A DNA stretch of 6,542 nt from an uncultured Christensenella sp. (GTDB lineage: Bacteria; Bacillota; Clostridia; Christensenellales; UBA1242): contig CASFFI010000034.1 of assembly GCA_949293925.1 (NCBI GenBank), positions 1 to 6,542 of the forward strand, in the 5' to 3' direction. Below, one piece after another: positions 1-5,562 of the stretch (position 1 is its first letter; each line of letters begins with the position of its first letter). The notes below the pieces were generated by a model, which worked only from the letters and a program-made list of their open reading frames with translations, was not told the DNA's origin and made no database searches. The translations under genes and the position numbers were made by a program.

Positions 1-20
1 AATATTAAAAGGAGAAAATT

Positions 21-608
21 ATGTTAGCGGGAGATATTAGAAAAGGAGTTATTTTTGACGATGGTAGTAGTACAGACCCTAAAAATCCAAGTTTATACAC
101 TGTAGTAGATTTTCAGCATGTTAAACCAGGTAAAGGTGCTGCTTTTGTTAGAACTACTATAAAACACTTAATTACAGGTAAAGTTTTGGAAAGGACTTAT
201 AGCCCTACAGATAAAATAAATGAGGTTAAAGACTTAATTCAAACTAGAAATAATATGGAATATAGTTATACTGATGGCGACTTGTATTATTTTATGGATC
301 AAGAAACTTGGGAACAAATTCCTTTAAATCACGACCTTGTTGAAGACTTATTAAAATTCTGTGCTGAAGGAGATAAGGATATTACTATTAAATTTTATAA
401 TGATATGCCTATTATGGTTGAACCTCCTATGTTTGTTGAAAGAACTATTGCAGAAGCAGAAATGGCTGTTAGAGGTGATACTTCTAAAGCTGGAAATAAA
501 CAGGCTATCTTGGATACAGGATATAAAATATCAGTACCACTTTTCGTAAATACAGGCGATAAAATTAGAATTGATACTCGTACTGGCGAATATATGGAAA
601 GAATTTAA
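21..608 (+). CDS. efp: Elongation factor P
   Basis: EF-P enters the ribosomal E site and relieves stalling at polyproline stretches; it acts in the cytoplasm. The 195-residue product contains the conserved loop DFQHVKPGKGAAFVR (residues 30-44). Its tip lysine is K38, equivalent to B. subtilis K32 and E. coli K34, the residue that is post-translationally modified. The C-terminal EF-P signature is present around residues 159-179 (KQAILDTG, then SVPLFVNTGD), and the protein ends in GEYMERI. The usual length is about 185 residues. The excess is an insertion in the N-terminal KOW-like domain (about residues 13-25, DDGSSTDPKNPSL), between the first two strands. The ATG follows AGGAG at 10-14 with a 6-nt spacer. 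The gene lies directly upstream of spoIIIA, as in many Bacillota, and is closed by its own terminator. Identification is secure. Confidence 0.97.
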   Translation: MLAGDIRKGVIFDDGSSTDPKNPSLYTVVDFQHVKPGKGAAFVRTTIKHLITGKVLERTYSPTDKINEVKDLIQTRNNMEYSYTDGDLYYFMDQETWEQIPLNHDLVEDLLKFCAEGDKDITIKFYNDMPIMVEPPMFVERTIAEAEMAVRGDTSKAGNKQAILDTGYKISVPLFVNTGDKIRIDTRTGEYMERI

Positions 609-639
609 TAAATTTTTTATACAAATTTGTAGAAATTAG

Positions 640-668
640 AAAAGTTAGATTTAAACTAACTTTTTTTT
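640..668 (+). terminator. Intrinsic terminator after efp
   Basis: AAAAGTTAG (640-648) pairs perfectly with CTAACTTTT (656-664) around a 7-nt loop, and the 3' arm runs into eight T residues (661-668). It lies 31 nt after the efp stop and would separate efp from spoIIIAA. The stem is AT-rich, so termination may be partial. Confidence 0.8.
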
Positions 669-681
669 AATACCCTATACT

Positions 682-1572
682 ATGAATATTTTAGAAAATT
701 ATTTTACATTAGATTTAAAATCAGGAATTTCAAAATTGGATTTTGATATTGTTAATGAAATTAGGTTGCGTGCAGGTTGTCAAGTAATTGTAACAATTGG
801 CTTAAAAAAATACTATTTAGGCAAAAATGGGCTAACAAGCATGGATAATGCTATAATTGTTACCAACACTGATTTAGAAGAATTTTTGATGCGTGCTTGC
901 GAACATTCAGTTTATGCTGTAAGTGAATACATAAAAAAAGGCTTTGTAACAATAGATGGAGGAATAAGAGTAGGACTTACAGGTACTGTTATATATTCTG
1001 CAGGTGAAGTTTTAACAATTAGAGATATTAATTCAATATGTATTAGAATACCTCACGAAATAAAAAATTGTGCTTTGCCCGCTTTACAATATATTTATCA
1101 AAATGGAATAAAAAATACTTTAATACTTTCAAGACCAGGTGCAGGTAAAACCACCTTTTTAAAAGATTTAATTTATCAGTTAGATTCAAATGGAATATCA
1201 TTAAATTGTTTAGTTTTGGACGAGCGTGAAGAATTAAATGTTAAATCAAGATTTGTAGATAGAATTATAGGCGCTGAAAAAAAATATGCAATCTCATCAG
1301 GTATTAGAAGTATGCGTCCTGATGTAATTATCTGTGATGAAATAGACTTAAATGTTGATTTGCCTTCAATTATTGATGCTTGTAGTTGTGGAGTTAATGT
1401 AGTTGCTACCATTCACGCAAAGGACATTATGGAATTAAAACGCAAAAAAGGTTTTGATTATATATTTGAAAATCGAATTTTTGATAGATACATTGTATTA
1501 GACAATATGGATAAAATAGGTAACCTTGTATCTATTTATAATGAAAATCTAAATTGCATTTATAGTAGGTAG
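682..1572 (+). CDS. spoIIIAA: Stage III sporulation protein AA (secretion-type ATPase)
   Basis: This is the cytoplasmic, mother-cell ATPase of the SpoIIIA complex, related to type II/IV secretion ATPases. Seen in the 296-residue product: the family block CEHSVYAVSEYIKKGFVTID, followed by GGIRVGLTG (residues 73-101); a Walker A SRPGAGKTT (150-158, catalytic K156), where the leading Ser is common in clostridial SpoIIIAA; a Walker B-like LVLDERE (177-183); RSMRPDVIICDEI (209-221); ATIHA (242-246); and FDRYIVLD near the end. The length is close to the family's roughly 300-330. The stretch between DERE and RSMRP is about eight residues shorter than usual and lacks the common DVGxRTDVLD motif. The ATG at 682 has no SD. 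Reading upstream in frame meets a stop (TAA at 652) with no other start, so 682 is the only option that keeps the full N-terminus. Confidence 0.95.
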   Translation: MNILENYFTLDLKSGISKLDFDIVNEIRLRAGCQVIVTIGLKKYYLGKNGLTSMDNAIIVTNTDLEEFLMRACEHSVYAVSEYIKKGFVTIDGGIRVGLTGTVIYSAGEVLTIRDINSICIRIPHEIKNCALPALQYIYQNGIKNTLILSRPGAGKTTFLKDLIYQLDSNGISLNCLVLDEREELNVKSRFVDRIIGAEKKYAISSGIRSMRPDVIICDEIDLNVDLPSIIDACSCGVNVVATIHAKDIMELKRKKGFDYIFENRIFDRYIVLDNMDKIGNLVSIYNENLNCIYSR

Positions 1573-1573
1573 T

Positions 1574-2044
1574 ATGAAATTTTTATTGATGATTATTTTC
1601 GTTTTGTTGTGTGTAAACATAGCTTCACGAGTTTCAAAAAAATTTAAAGAGGAGTATTTATACTATTCTGATTTTATGGATTTTATAAATGAATATGAAA
1701 TCAATGTTATGTATAAAAAAGAAAAATTACAAAATTTCATTAAAAAATTGCAAAAAAATTCAAAATTTGGCGAAATTTTAACAAATTTTAACGAAAATTT
1801 ACAAAAAAATCAAAAAATCAATTACAATTATAAACTTTTATCTAAAGCAGAAAATGATTTTTTAAATGACAGTTTAAATTCATTAGGCGGGTATGATAGT
1901 GACAGAGAAGAACAAAATTTAAAATCTATAAAATTAAAAGTTGAAAAATATCTAACTACTGCAAAAGAAAATTTAAAATTTTGTCCTGTAATTGTAAAGC
2001 TTGCCTTATTGTTATCTATAGGTTTATGTATCATTTTTATTTGA
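1574..2044 (+). CDS. spoIIIAB: Stage III sporulation protein AB
   Basis: SpoIIIAB is a membrane component of the SpoIIIA complex, with a fold resembling type II secretion GspF-like helical domains. The 156-residue product has an N-terminal hydrophobic helix (about residues 2-17), a Lys/Asn-rich helical cytoplasmic domain, and a C-terminal hydrophobic helix (138-156). The family hallmark LGxxDxxxQ appears as LGGYDSDREEQN (residues 104-115), which with the position between AA and AC gives the identification. It is somewhat shorter than the roughly 170 residues usual for the family. The start lies 1 nt after the spoIIIAA stop and has only a weak AGG-type SD, so translational coupling to spoIIIAA is likely. 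Confidence 0.9.
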   Translation: MKFLLMIIFVLLCVNIASRVSKKFKEEYLYYSDFMDFINEYEINVMYKKEKLQNFIKKLQKNSKFGEILTNFNENLQKNQKINYNYKLLSKAENDFLNDSLNSLGGYDSDREEQNLKSIKLKVEKYLTTAKENLKFCPVIVKLALLLSIGLCIIFI

Positions 2045-2053
2045 GGAGGGGAT

Positions 2054-2248
2054 ATGCCATTTGACATTATTTTAAAAATTGCCGGAATTGGTTTAGTAAC
2101 TTCAATTATTAACCAAATATTAAAATATTGCGGAAAAGAAGAAATTGCTTCAATTACTACATTAGCAGGTCTTATAATTTGTCTATTAATGGTAATTGAT
2201 TTAATTAGTCAGTTGATAACTTCAATAACAAGTCTGTTCTCGTTTTAG
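2054..2248 (+). CDS. spoIIIAC: Stage III sporulation protein AC
   Basis: This is a very small integral membrane subunit of the SpoIIIA complex, thought to pair with SpoIIIAD. The 64 residues match the family length. The conserved pattern is clear: KIAGIGLVTSIINQILKYCG (residues 8-27), then EE and TTLAGLIICLLMVIDLISQL (35-54). It forms two transmembrane helices (about 5-24 and 34-58) joined by a charged GKEE loop. The strong SD AGGAGGGG (2044-2051) begins on the last base of the spoIIIAB stop, only 2-4 nt from the ATG. There are 9 nt between AB and AC and 8 nt between AC and AD, so they are clearly co-transcribed. Confidence 0.95.
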   Translation: MPFDIILKIAGIGLVTSIINQILKYCGKEEIASITTLAGLIICLLMVIDLISQLITSITSLFSF

Positions 2249-2256
2249 AGGTTTTT

Positions 2257-2637
2257 ATGATTATAAAAGTTGTCGTTATTGGTTTAGTTACGGCTTTTTC
2301 TTATGTGATTTTGAAACAATTAAAACCAGAACTTGCCATTTTTGTAGCTTTATCGGGTGGCCTTATTATAATTTCCTTATCTCTTAGTAGCATTGGTGGT
2401 GTTGTGAACTCTGTTGTTGAAATGTTTAATTCTACTGGCTTAAATTCATCTATTTTGACTCCTATTATAAAAATAGTGGGAATTGGATACATTGTAGAAT
2501 TTTCAGCAAACATTTGCACTGATATTGGGGCTAGTTCTATTGCCGATAAAATATTATTTGCAGGTAAAATCGCCATTGTAGTAGTTGCATTTCCTATAAT
2601 TTCTTCCATGATTGAAGTAATAATGGGGATTATATGA
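2257..2637 (+). CDS. spoIIIAD: Stage III sporulation protein AD
   Basis: SpoIIIAD is an integral membrane subunit of the SpoIIIA complex. The 126 residues (family about 130) contain the typical blocks KQLKPELAIFVALSGG (residues 20-35), IIKIVGIGYIVEFSANICTD (70-89), and then GASSIADKILFAGKIAIVVV (91-110), ending in PIISSMIEVIMGII. Hydrophobic segments at about 1-19, 25-45, 65-83 and 101-124 suggest three or four membrane passes. The SD AGAGGT (2247-2252) overlaps the spoIIIAC stop. The stop codon overlaps the spoIIIAE start as ATGA, so these genes are translationally coupled. Confidence 0.95.
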   Translation: MIIKVVVIGLVTAFSYVILKQLKPELAIFVALSGGLIIISLSLSSIGGVVNSVVEMFNSTGLNSSILTPIIKIVGIGYIVEFSANICTDIGASSIADKILFAGKIAIVVVAFPIISSMIEVIMGII

Positions 2638-3845
2638 TGAATTGCAAAATTAATTTACCAACATTAAAAAATCTAAAAAAATCTAAAAAAATATTATTTG
2701 CATTAGCAATTTTTGTTTTCATAGGATTTTTAGTGTTTTTGCCTATGAATGAAACTCTTTGTAAAGATAACGATTTTAGTCAAATTTATGACTCTATTGA
2801 AAATAGTTTGAACGATTTCGATCTTTCACAGTTACAAGAAATTGCTGATAGTCAAGAATTATTTTCTTTTGGAAATTTAGGCGATTATGTAAAGTCAATT
2901 GTCAGTGGTAATGGTGTAATAGATTTTGATAATATAATTGATTTTTTGTTGACTATTTTAAGTGATATAATTTTGCAATTTTTACCTATGTTTTCTCTGA
3001 TGATTGGAATATGCGTTGTCTGTAGTCTTATATCAAACATTAAATCTAAATTTCAAGAAAAATCTGTCAGTAATATAATTAATTTTGTGTGCTTTTCTGC
3101 TGTCGGTATAATAATAATTTCTTCTTATATTCAAATAATTGTAAACACTGAAAATACTCTAAATAGTTTAAATAAAACTATGAACAATATATTTCCTATC
3201 TTACTAACTTGTATGGTAGCAATAGGGGGGACTACTACAGTCTCTACATATCAACCTATACTTGCTGTTATGACTAATATTATGTCTAATCTGATGAGTT
3301 ATATAGCTTTGCCTATTTGTATTATGTGTTTTATATTTTCTGTAATTGGCAATTTGTCCGACAGCGTAAAATTAAATAAATATGTTGACTTTTTTTCAAG
3401 TTTATTCAAATGGATTATAGGGCTCATTTTTACCTTGTTTTTTGCGGTGTTGTCCATTCAGGGAATAAATGCTAGTTCAATTGATTCTTTATCAATAAAA
3501 GCCACTAAATTTACAATTTCTTCGTATATTCCTATTGTTGGTGGATATTTGTCACAAGGATTGGATATTTTGATGTTAAGTTCGGTATTAATTAAAAATT
3601 CTATAGGTCTAATAGGTATTTTAATTATAATTTCACTTGTTATAGTTCCTATTATCACTGTTGCAATTTTTTCACTGAGTTTAAAACTTGCAAGTGCTGT
3701 TTTGGAACCTATTGGAAACACGAAAGTATCTACACTTTTAAGTTCAATATCAAAGTCAATTTCAATGCTTAGTTCAACTTTAATTTGTGTGGGTTTTGCT
3801 TATACTTTAAGTTTGGGGCTTATGATGTGTACATTAAATATTTAA
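2634..3845 (+). CDS. spoIIIAE: Stage III sporulation protein AE
   Basis: SpoIIIAE is the large polytopic membrane protein of the SpoIIIA complex and resembles a permease. Its 403 residues match the family's roughly 400. A basic start (KNLKKSKK) leads into a signal-like hydrophobic helix (about residues 20-37), a mostly polar segment (40-100), then about seven or eight membrane helices. Family blocks include IFPILLTCMVAIGG (186-199), STYQPILAVMT (204-214), GINASSIDSLSIKATKF (277-293), IPIVGGYLSQGLDILMLSSV (299-318) and IKNSIGLIGILI. Two adjacent ATGs (2634 and 2637) are possible. GGGGA at 2625-2629 is 4 nt from the first and 7 nt from the second, so the start is uncertain by one codon. A 10-nt tandem repeat lies near the 5' end. 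It is the last gene before a 239-nt gap. Confidence 0.95.
   Translation: MMNCKINLPTLKNLKKSKKILFALAIFVFIGFLVFLPMNETLCKDNDFSQIYDSIENSLNDFDLSQLQEIADSQELFSFGNLGDYVKSIVSGNGVIDFDNIIDFLLTILSDIILQFLPMFSLMIGICVVCSLISNIKSKFQEKSVSNIINFVCFSAVGIIIISSYIQIIVNTENTLNSLNKTMNNIFPILLTCMVAIGGTTTVSTYQPILAVMTNIMSNLMSYIALPICIMCFIFSVIGNLSDSVKLNKYVDFFSSLFKWIIGLIFTLFFAVLSIQGINASSIDSLSIKATKFTISSYIPIVGGYLSQGLDILMLSSVLIKNSIGLIGILIIISLVIVPIITVAIFSLSLKLASAVLEPIGNTKVSTLLSSISKSISMLSSTLICVGFAYTLSLGLMMCTLNI
2671..2690 (+). repeat. 10-nt tandem repeat in the spoIIIAE signal region
   Basis: Two perfect copies of ATCTAAAAAA stand head to tail inside the spoIIIAE coding sequence, each giving a run of seven A residues. The unit length is not a multiple of three, so gain or loss of one copy would frameshift spoIIIAE at about codon 15. 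It encodes the basic N-terminus ahead of the signal helix and may simply reflect Lys codons in an AT-rich genome. Confidence 0.8.
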
Positions 3846-3918
3846 GCAATTTATCAAGTTAAATATTTATAAGATTTAAACAAAATCAAGTTTTATTCTA
3901 TAGGTATAAATATGATTT

Positions 3919-3940
3919 ATCGCTTTTTTATAAATAAATT
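3919..3940 (+). repeat. AT-rich direct repeat, copy 1
   Basis: First of three copies in the spoIIIAE-AF gap. The core is GCTTTTTTATAAATAAATT, preceded by ATC here. It is identical to copy 3 at 21 of 22 positions (C instead of T at 3921). It starts 57 nt before copy 2. Confidence 0.75.
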
Positions 3941-3975
3941 TCGTTATTTTATTACCTTTCCATAAAATAAAGTTC

Positions 3976-3998
3976 ATTGCTTTTTAATAAATAAAATT
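3976..3998 (+). repeat. AT-rich direct repeat, copy 2
   Basis: Second copy. It begins ATTGCTTTTTAATAAATAAA and differs from copy 3 mainly by one A/T change in the T-run and one extra A near the end. Only 1 nt separates it from copy 3, so copies 2 and 3 form a tandem pair with a 24-nt period. Confidence 0.75.
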
Positions 3999-3999
3999 A

Positions 4000-4021
4000 A
4001 TTGCTTTTTTATAAATAAATT
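4000..4021 (+). repeat. AT-rich direct repeat, copy 3
   Basis: Third copy, beginning ATTGCTTTTTTATAAATAAA. It ends 63 nt before the spoIIIAF ATG. The repeat has no internal dyad symmetry, so it is not a simple hairpin or a classical palindromic operator. Confidence 0.75.
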
Positions 4022-4073
4022 CACTGTTAAAACGTTTTTGATTAATCTTTAAACTTGCAAATATAATTATTTT

Positions 4074-4080
4074 AGGAGGA
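4074..4080 (+). promoter_or_regulatory. Strong ribosome binding site for spoIIIAF
   Basis: AGGAGGA lies 4-5 nt before the ATG at 4085. It is a near-perfect anti-16S match and fixes this start after the long untranslated gap, consistent with translation of spoIIIAF being independent of spoIIIAE. Confidence 0.85.
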
Positions 4081-4084
4081 ATAT

Positions 4085-4561
4085 ATGCAAGCGTATATGC
4101 TATCTATAGTCGGAGTGGTAGTGGCAAGTGTTTTTATCGACCTTGTTATGCCGGTTGGACAAACAAGCAAATATATTAAATCTATTTTTGCGATTTTCGT
4201 TATTTTTGTTTTAGTCTCACCTGTTTTGAATTTTGTTTCAGACAAAGAAAAAATCAAAGATTTAGTGCAATCCGATGGTTACAACCTTGTAGATAGTTAT
4301 CTAGAAAATTTTTATAAATCAAAAGTCGAGGCTTATGAAAATGAAATTTTGTCGGTTTTTGAAAGTTATGACATACACGATATCGATGTATCAATAGAAT
4401 ATTCTGTACAACACAATGATTTGATAGTAAAATCTGTTACTGTAAATCTTAAAAATGTTGTGATAGGGGACAAGGCGGACAATGTAAATCTTTATTCACT
4501 CTCTAGCGAAATTATTAACGATGTTATATATGAAGAGGTTTTGGAGGTTAAATATCTATGA
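4085..4561 (+). CDS. spoIIIAF: Stage III sporulation protein AF
   Basis: SpoIIIAF is a membrane-anchored component of the SpoIIIA channel whose soluble part has a ring-building-motif fold and lies in the intermembrane space. The 158-residue product has two N-terminal membrane helices (about residues 3-22 and 31-50) joined by the family-typical MPVGQTSKYIKSIF, with SPVLNF closing the second helix. The soluble domain (51-158) shows alternating helix and strand stretches (VDSYLENFYKSKVEAYENEI, then DVSIEYS and VKSVTVNLKNVVI). It is shorter than the B. subtilis protein (about 206), the loss being in the soluble part. The stop overlaps the spoIIIAG start as ATGA. It is the first gene of the second half of the locus. 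Confidence 0.88.
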   Translation: MQAYMLSIVGVVVASVFIDLVMPVGQTSKYIKSIFAIFVIFVLVSPVLNFVSDKEKIKDLVQSDGYNLVDSYLENFYKSKVEAYENEILSVFESYDIHDIDVSIEYSVQHNDLIVKSVTVNLKNVVIGDKADNVNLYSLSSEIINDVIYEEVLEVKYL

Positions 4562-4974
4562 AAAACTTTCTATTAAAGTTAAAAAGCATAAAACATATTG
4601 AATATATTATCGCGCTAATATTTATTGTTGCAATATTACTTATTTATTTTTCAAATAGTTCTGGTAAAACAAAAACTGAATCGACTAGAACAAATTCAAC
4701 AAATATATACGATTATATAGACAATTTGGAGTCTGATATTGAAAGCGTTTTACTAAAGGTGAATGGCGTCAATTCTTGCAATGTTTTAATCACTTTAAAC
4801 CTTCAAGAAGCATCAGTAAATAATTCGAACATTACACTTGACAAATTTCCTTCAGTAAAAGGTATTATTGTAGTGGCTGATGTAAGTGATACTTATGCAA
4901 AGATGTCGATTATTGAAGCAATAGAGGCTATTATTGATGTAAATAGGGATAATATACAAATTTTGAAATCTTAA
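4558..4974 (+). CDS. spoIIIAG: Stage III sporulation protein AG, short form
   Basis: In studied species SpoIIIAG forms a large multimeric ring in the space between mother cell and forespore. The 138-residue product has a basic N-terminus, one membrane helix (about residues 14-31) and a polar linker (32-50). A compact ring-building domain follows: helix IDNLESDIESVLLKVNGV (54-71), strand SCNVLITLNL (73-82), strand VKGIIVVADV (100-109), helix AKMSIIEAIEAIID (114-127) and strand NIQILKS. The GVxxCxVxxTL and KGIIVVA-plus-helix blocks are family hallmarks. B. subtilis SpoIIIAG has about 229 residues and a long beta-rich insertion between the two central strands; only about 18 residues (QEASVNNSNITLDKFPS) occur here. 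The SD GGAGG (4543-4547) lies 10 nt before the ATG, inside spoIIIAF. Identity is firm from domain and position; the shortening is unusual. Confidence 0.88.
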   Translation: MKNFLLKLKSIKHIEYIIALIFIVAILLIYFSNSSGKTKTESTRTNSTNIYDYIDNLESDIESVLLKVNGVNSCNVLITLNLQEASVNNSNITLDKFPSVKGIIVVADVSDTYAKMSIIEAIEAIIDVNRDNIQILKS

Positions 4975-4978
4975 GGTT

Positions 4979-5005
4979 ATAAAAAATTACTTGTCCACAT
5001 ATATT
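4979..5005 (+). promoter_or_regulatory. Possible sigma-E-type promoter upstream of spoIIIAH
   Basis: ATA at 4979-4981 is followed after 16 nt by CATATATT at 4998-5005. The sigma-E pattern is roughly ATA(TT) then CATACAnT at this spacing, so the -10 differs at one defined base; the -35 matches only in its ATA core. Transcription would begin near 5012, just before the SD. An internal promoter has been reported in the B. subtilis spoIIIA locus. In such AT-rich DNA a chance match is quite possible. Confidence 0.35.
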
Positions 5006-5016
5006 TGAGTAGTGTT

Positions 5017-5022
5017 GGAGGG
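5017..5022 (+). promoter_or_regulatory. Ribosome binding site fixing the spoIIIAH start
   Basis: GGAGGG lies 3-4 nt before the ATG at 5026. An in-frame TTG at 5005 would add seven residues (MSSVGGN), but the SD itself would then lie inside the coding region and nothing SD-like precedes the TTG. The ATG is therefore the better start. Confidence 0.8.
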
Positions 5023-5025
5023 AAT

Positions 5026-5505
5026 ATGAAAAGAAAAAAGAAAATTATTATTTTATCTTGTATGATAGGATTACTTGTACTAACAGGATACATAAATGTT
5101 GCACTAAATTCAAACTTGTCTCAAGAATCAGTTAATACTTCTGGAGAACTCACAAGTTCTAACTTTTATACAGCTTACCGAGAAGAAAGAGAGAACACAA
5201 GAACTGAAGAAATCGCTTTTTATGAAGCAATTATAAATAGTGAGTCTGCATCTGCAAGTGCTAAATTAGAGGCTGAAAATAATAAATTAGCAATTATAGA
5301 ACAAATGGAACAAGAATTGATTGTAGAAGCAATTATAAAAGGCAAAGGTTATGATGATGTTGTAATTACAACTTCTAGTTCTAATGTTAATGTTTTTGTA
5401 AAATCTCAAGAACTAACTAAACAAGAGGTCGCTCAAATAAGTTCGGTAGTTACAGAACAATTAAAAGTAGATATTGAAAAGGTTATTGTAATACCATCAA
5501 TTTAA
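5026..5505 (+). CDS. spoIIIAH: Stage III sporulation protein AH, short-linker form
   Basis: SpoIIIAH is the mother-cell membrane protein whose extracellular ring-building domain binds forespore SpoIIQ across the intermembrane space, forming the zipper and channel. The 159 residues begin with a basic MKRKKK, one membrane helix (about 7-27), a short polar linker (28-45) and the conserved domain. That domain contains FYTAYREERENTRTEEIAFY (47-66), a coiled or helical stretch KLEAENNKLAIIEQMEQELI (80-99), IIKGKGYDDVVITTSSSNVN (103-122), then VFVKSQELTKQEVAQISSVV (123-142) and VIVIPSI. The B. subtilis protein has about 218 residues with a long acidic or low-complexity linker that is nearly absent here. 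It lies 51 nt after spoIIIAG, with a possible own promoter in the gap. Confidence 0.92.
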   Translation: MKRKKKIIILSCMIGLLVLTGYINVALNSNLSQESVNTSGELTSSNFYTAYREERENTRTEEIAFYEAIINSESASASAKLEAENNKLAIIEQMEQELIVEAIIKGKGYDDVVITTSSSNVNVFVKSQELTKQEVAQISSVVTEQLKVDIEKVIVIPSI

Positions 5506-5562
5506 TCATAAAATTACAAAATTAATTGATTTATGTGATTGATTTTGCTAAACTAATAGTGT

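Larger units (their letters stand above)
3846..4084. other. Non-coding gap dividing the spoIIIA locus
   Basis: These 239 nt of extremely AT-rich sequence separate spoIIIAE from spoIIIAF, whereas most other spoIIIA junctions here are under 10 nt or overlapping. They hold three copies of a 22-23-nt AT-rich repeat, a small AT-only inverted repeat (ATAAAT-ATG-ATTTAT, 3906-3920) followed by CGCTTTTTT, a 10-nt palindrome AAAACGTTTT (4029-4038), and the spoIIIAF SD. No convincing GC-containing terminator stem or complete promoter is visible. No gene with coding character is seen; a 17-codon ORF at 3912-3965 is listed among the rejected items. Confidence 0.7.

Noticed and set aside
588..614. Sigma-E-like -35 (GAATATA) and -10-like AATAAATT upstream of spoIIIAA
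   Set aside because: Spacing is about two bases too short, the -10 lacks both key C residues, and the site lies before the efp terminator.
1129..1152. Walker A of SpoIIIAA beginning with Ser instead of Gly (SRPGAGKT)
   Set aside because: As far as I recall, a leading Ser is common in clostridial SpoIIIAA; the GKT core is intact, so this is not a sign of inactivity.
2301..2609. Minus-strand open frame opposite spoIIIAD, and similar ones opposite AA, AB, AE and AF
   Set aside because: They lie entirely or almost entirely opposite well-recognised conserved genes, have no family resemblance, and no SD or promoter was seen.
3906..3929. Possible terminator: ATAAAT-ATG-ATTTAT stem followed by CGCTTTTTT
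   Set aside because: The stem has six A-T pairs and a 3-nt loop, too weak to be a credible terminator.
3912..3965. 17-codon ORF (MIYRFFINKFRYFITFP) in the spoIIIAE-AF gap
   Set aside because: It is very short, has only a weak AGGT upstream, and its composition is what AT-rich non-coding DNA gives. It is kept only as part of the repeat observation.
4029..4038. Palindrome AAAACGTTTT
   Set aside because: A single 10-nt palindrome in AT-rich DNA with no second copy or known operator match.
4038..4067. Sigma-A-like promoter before spoIIIAF: TTGATT (4038-4043), 18 nt, TATAAT (4062-4067)
   Set aside because: The expected start site near 4074 falls on the SD of spoIIIAF, leaving no usable leader, and the -35 is poor. 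TATAAT is expected often in DNA this AT-rich.
5005..5025. TTG start giving a longer SpoIIIAH (166 residues)
   Set aside because: The GGAGGG SD lies inside this extension and serves the ATG at 5026.
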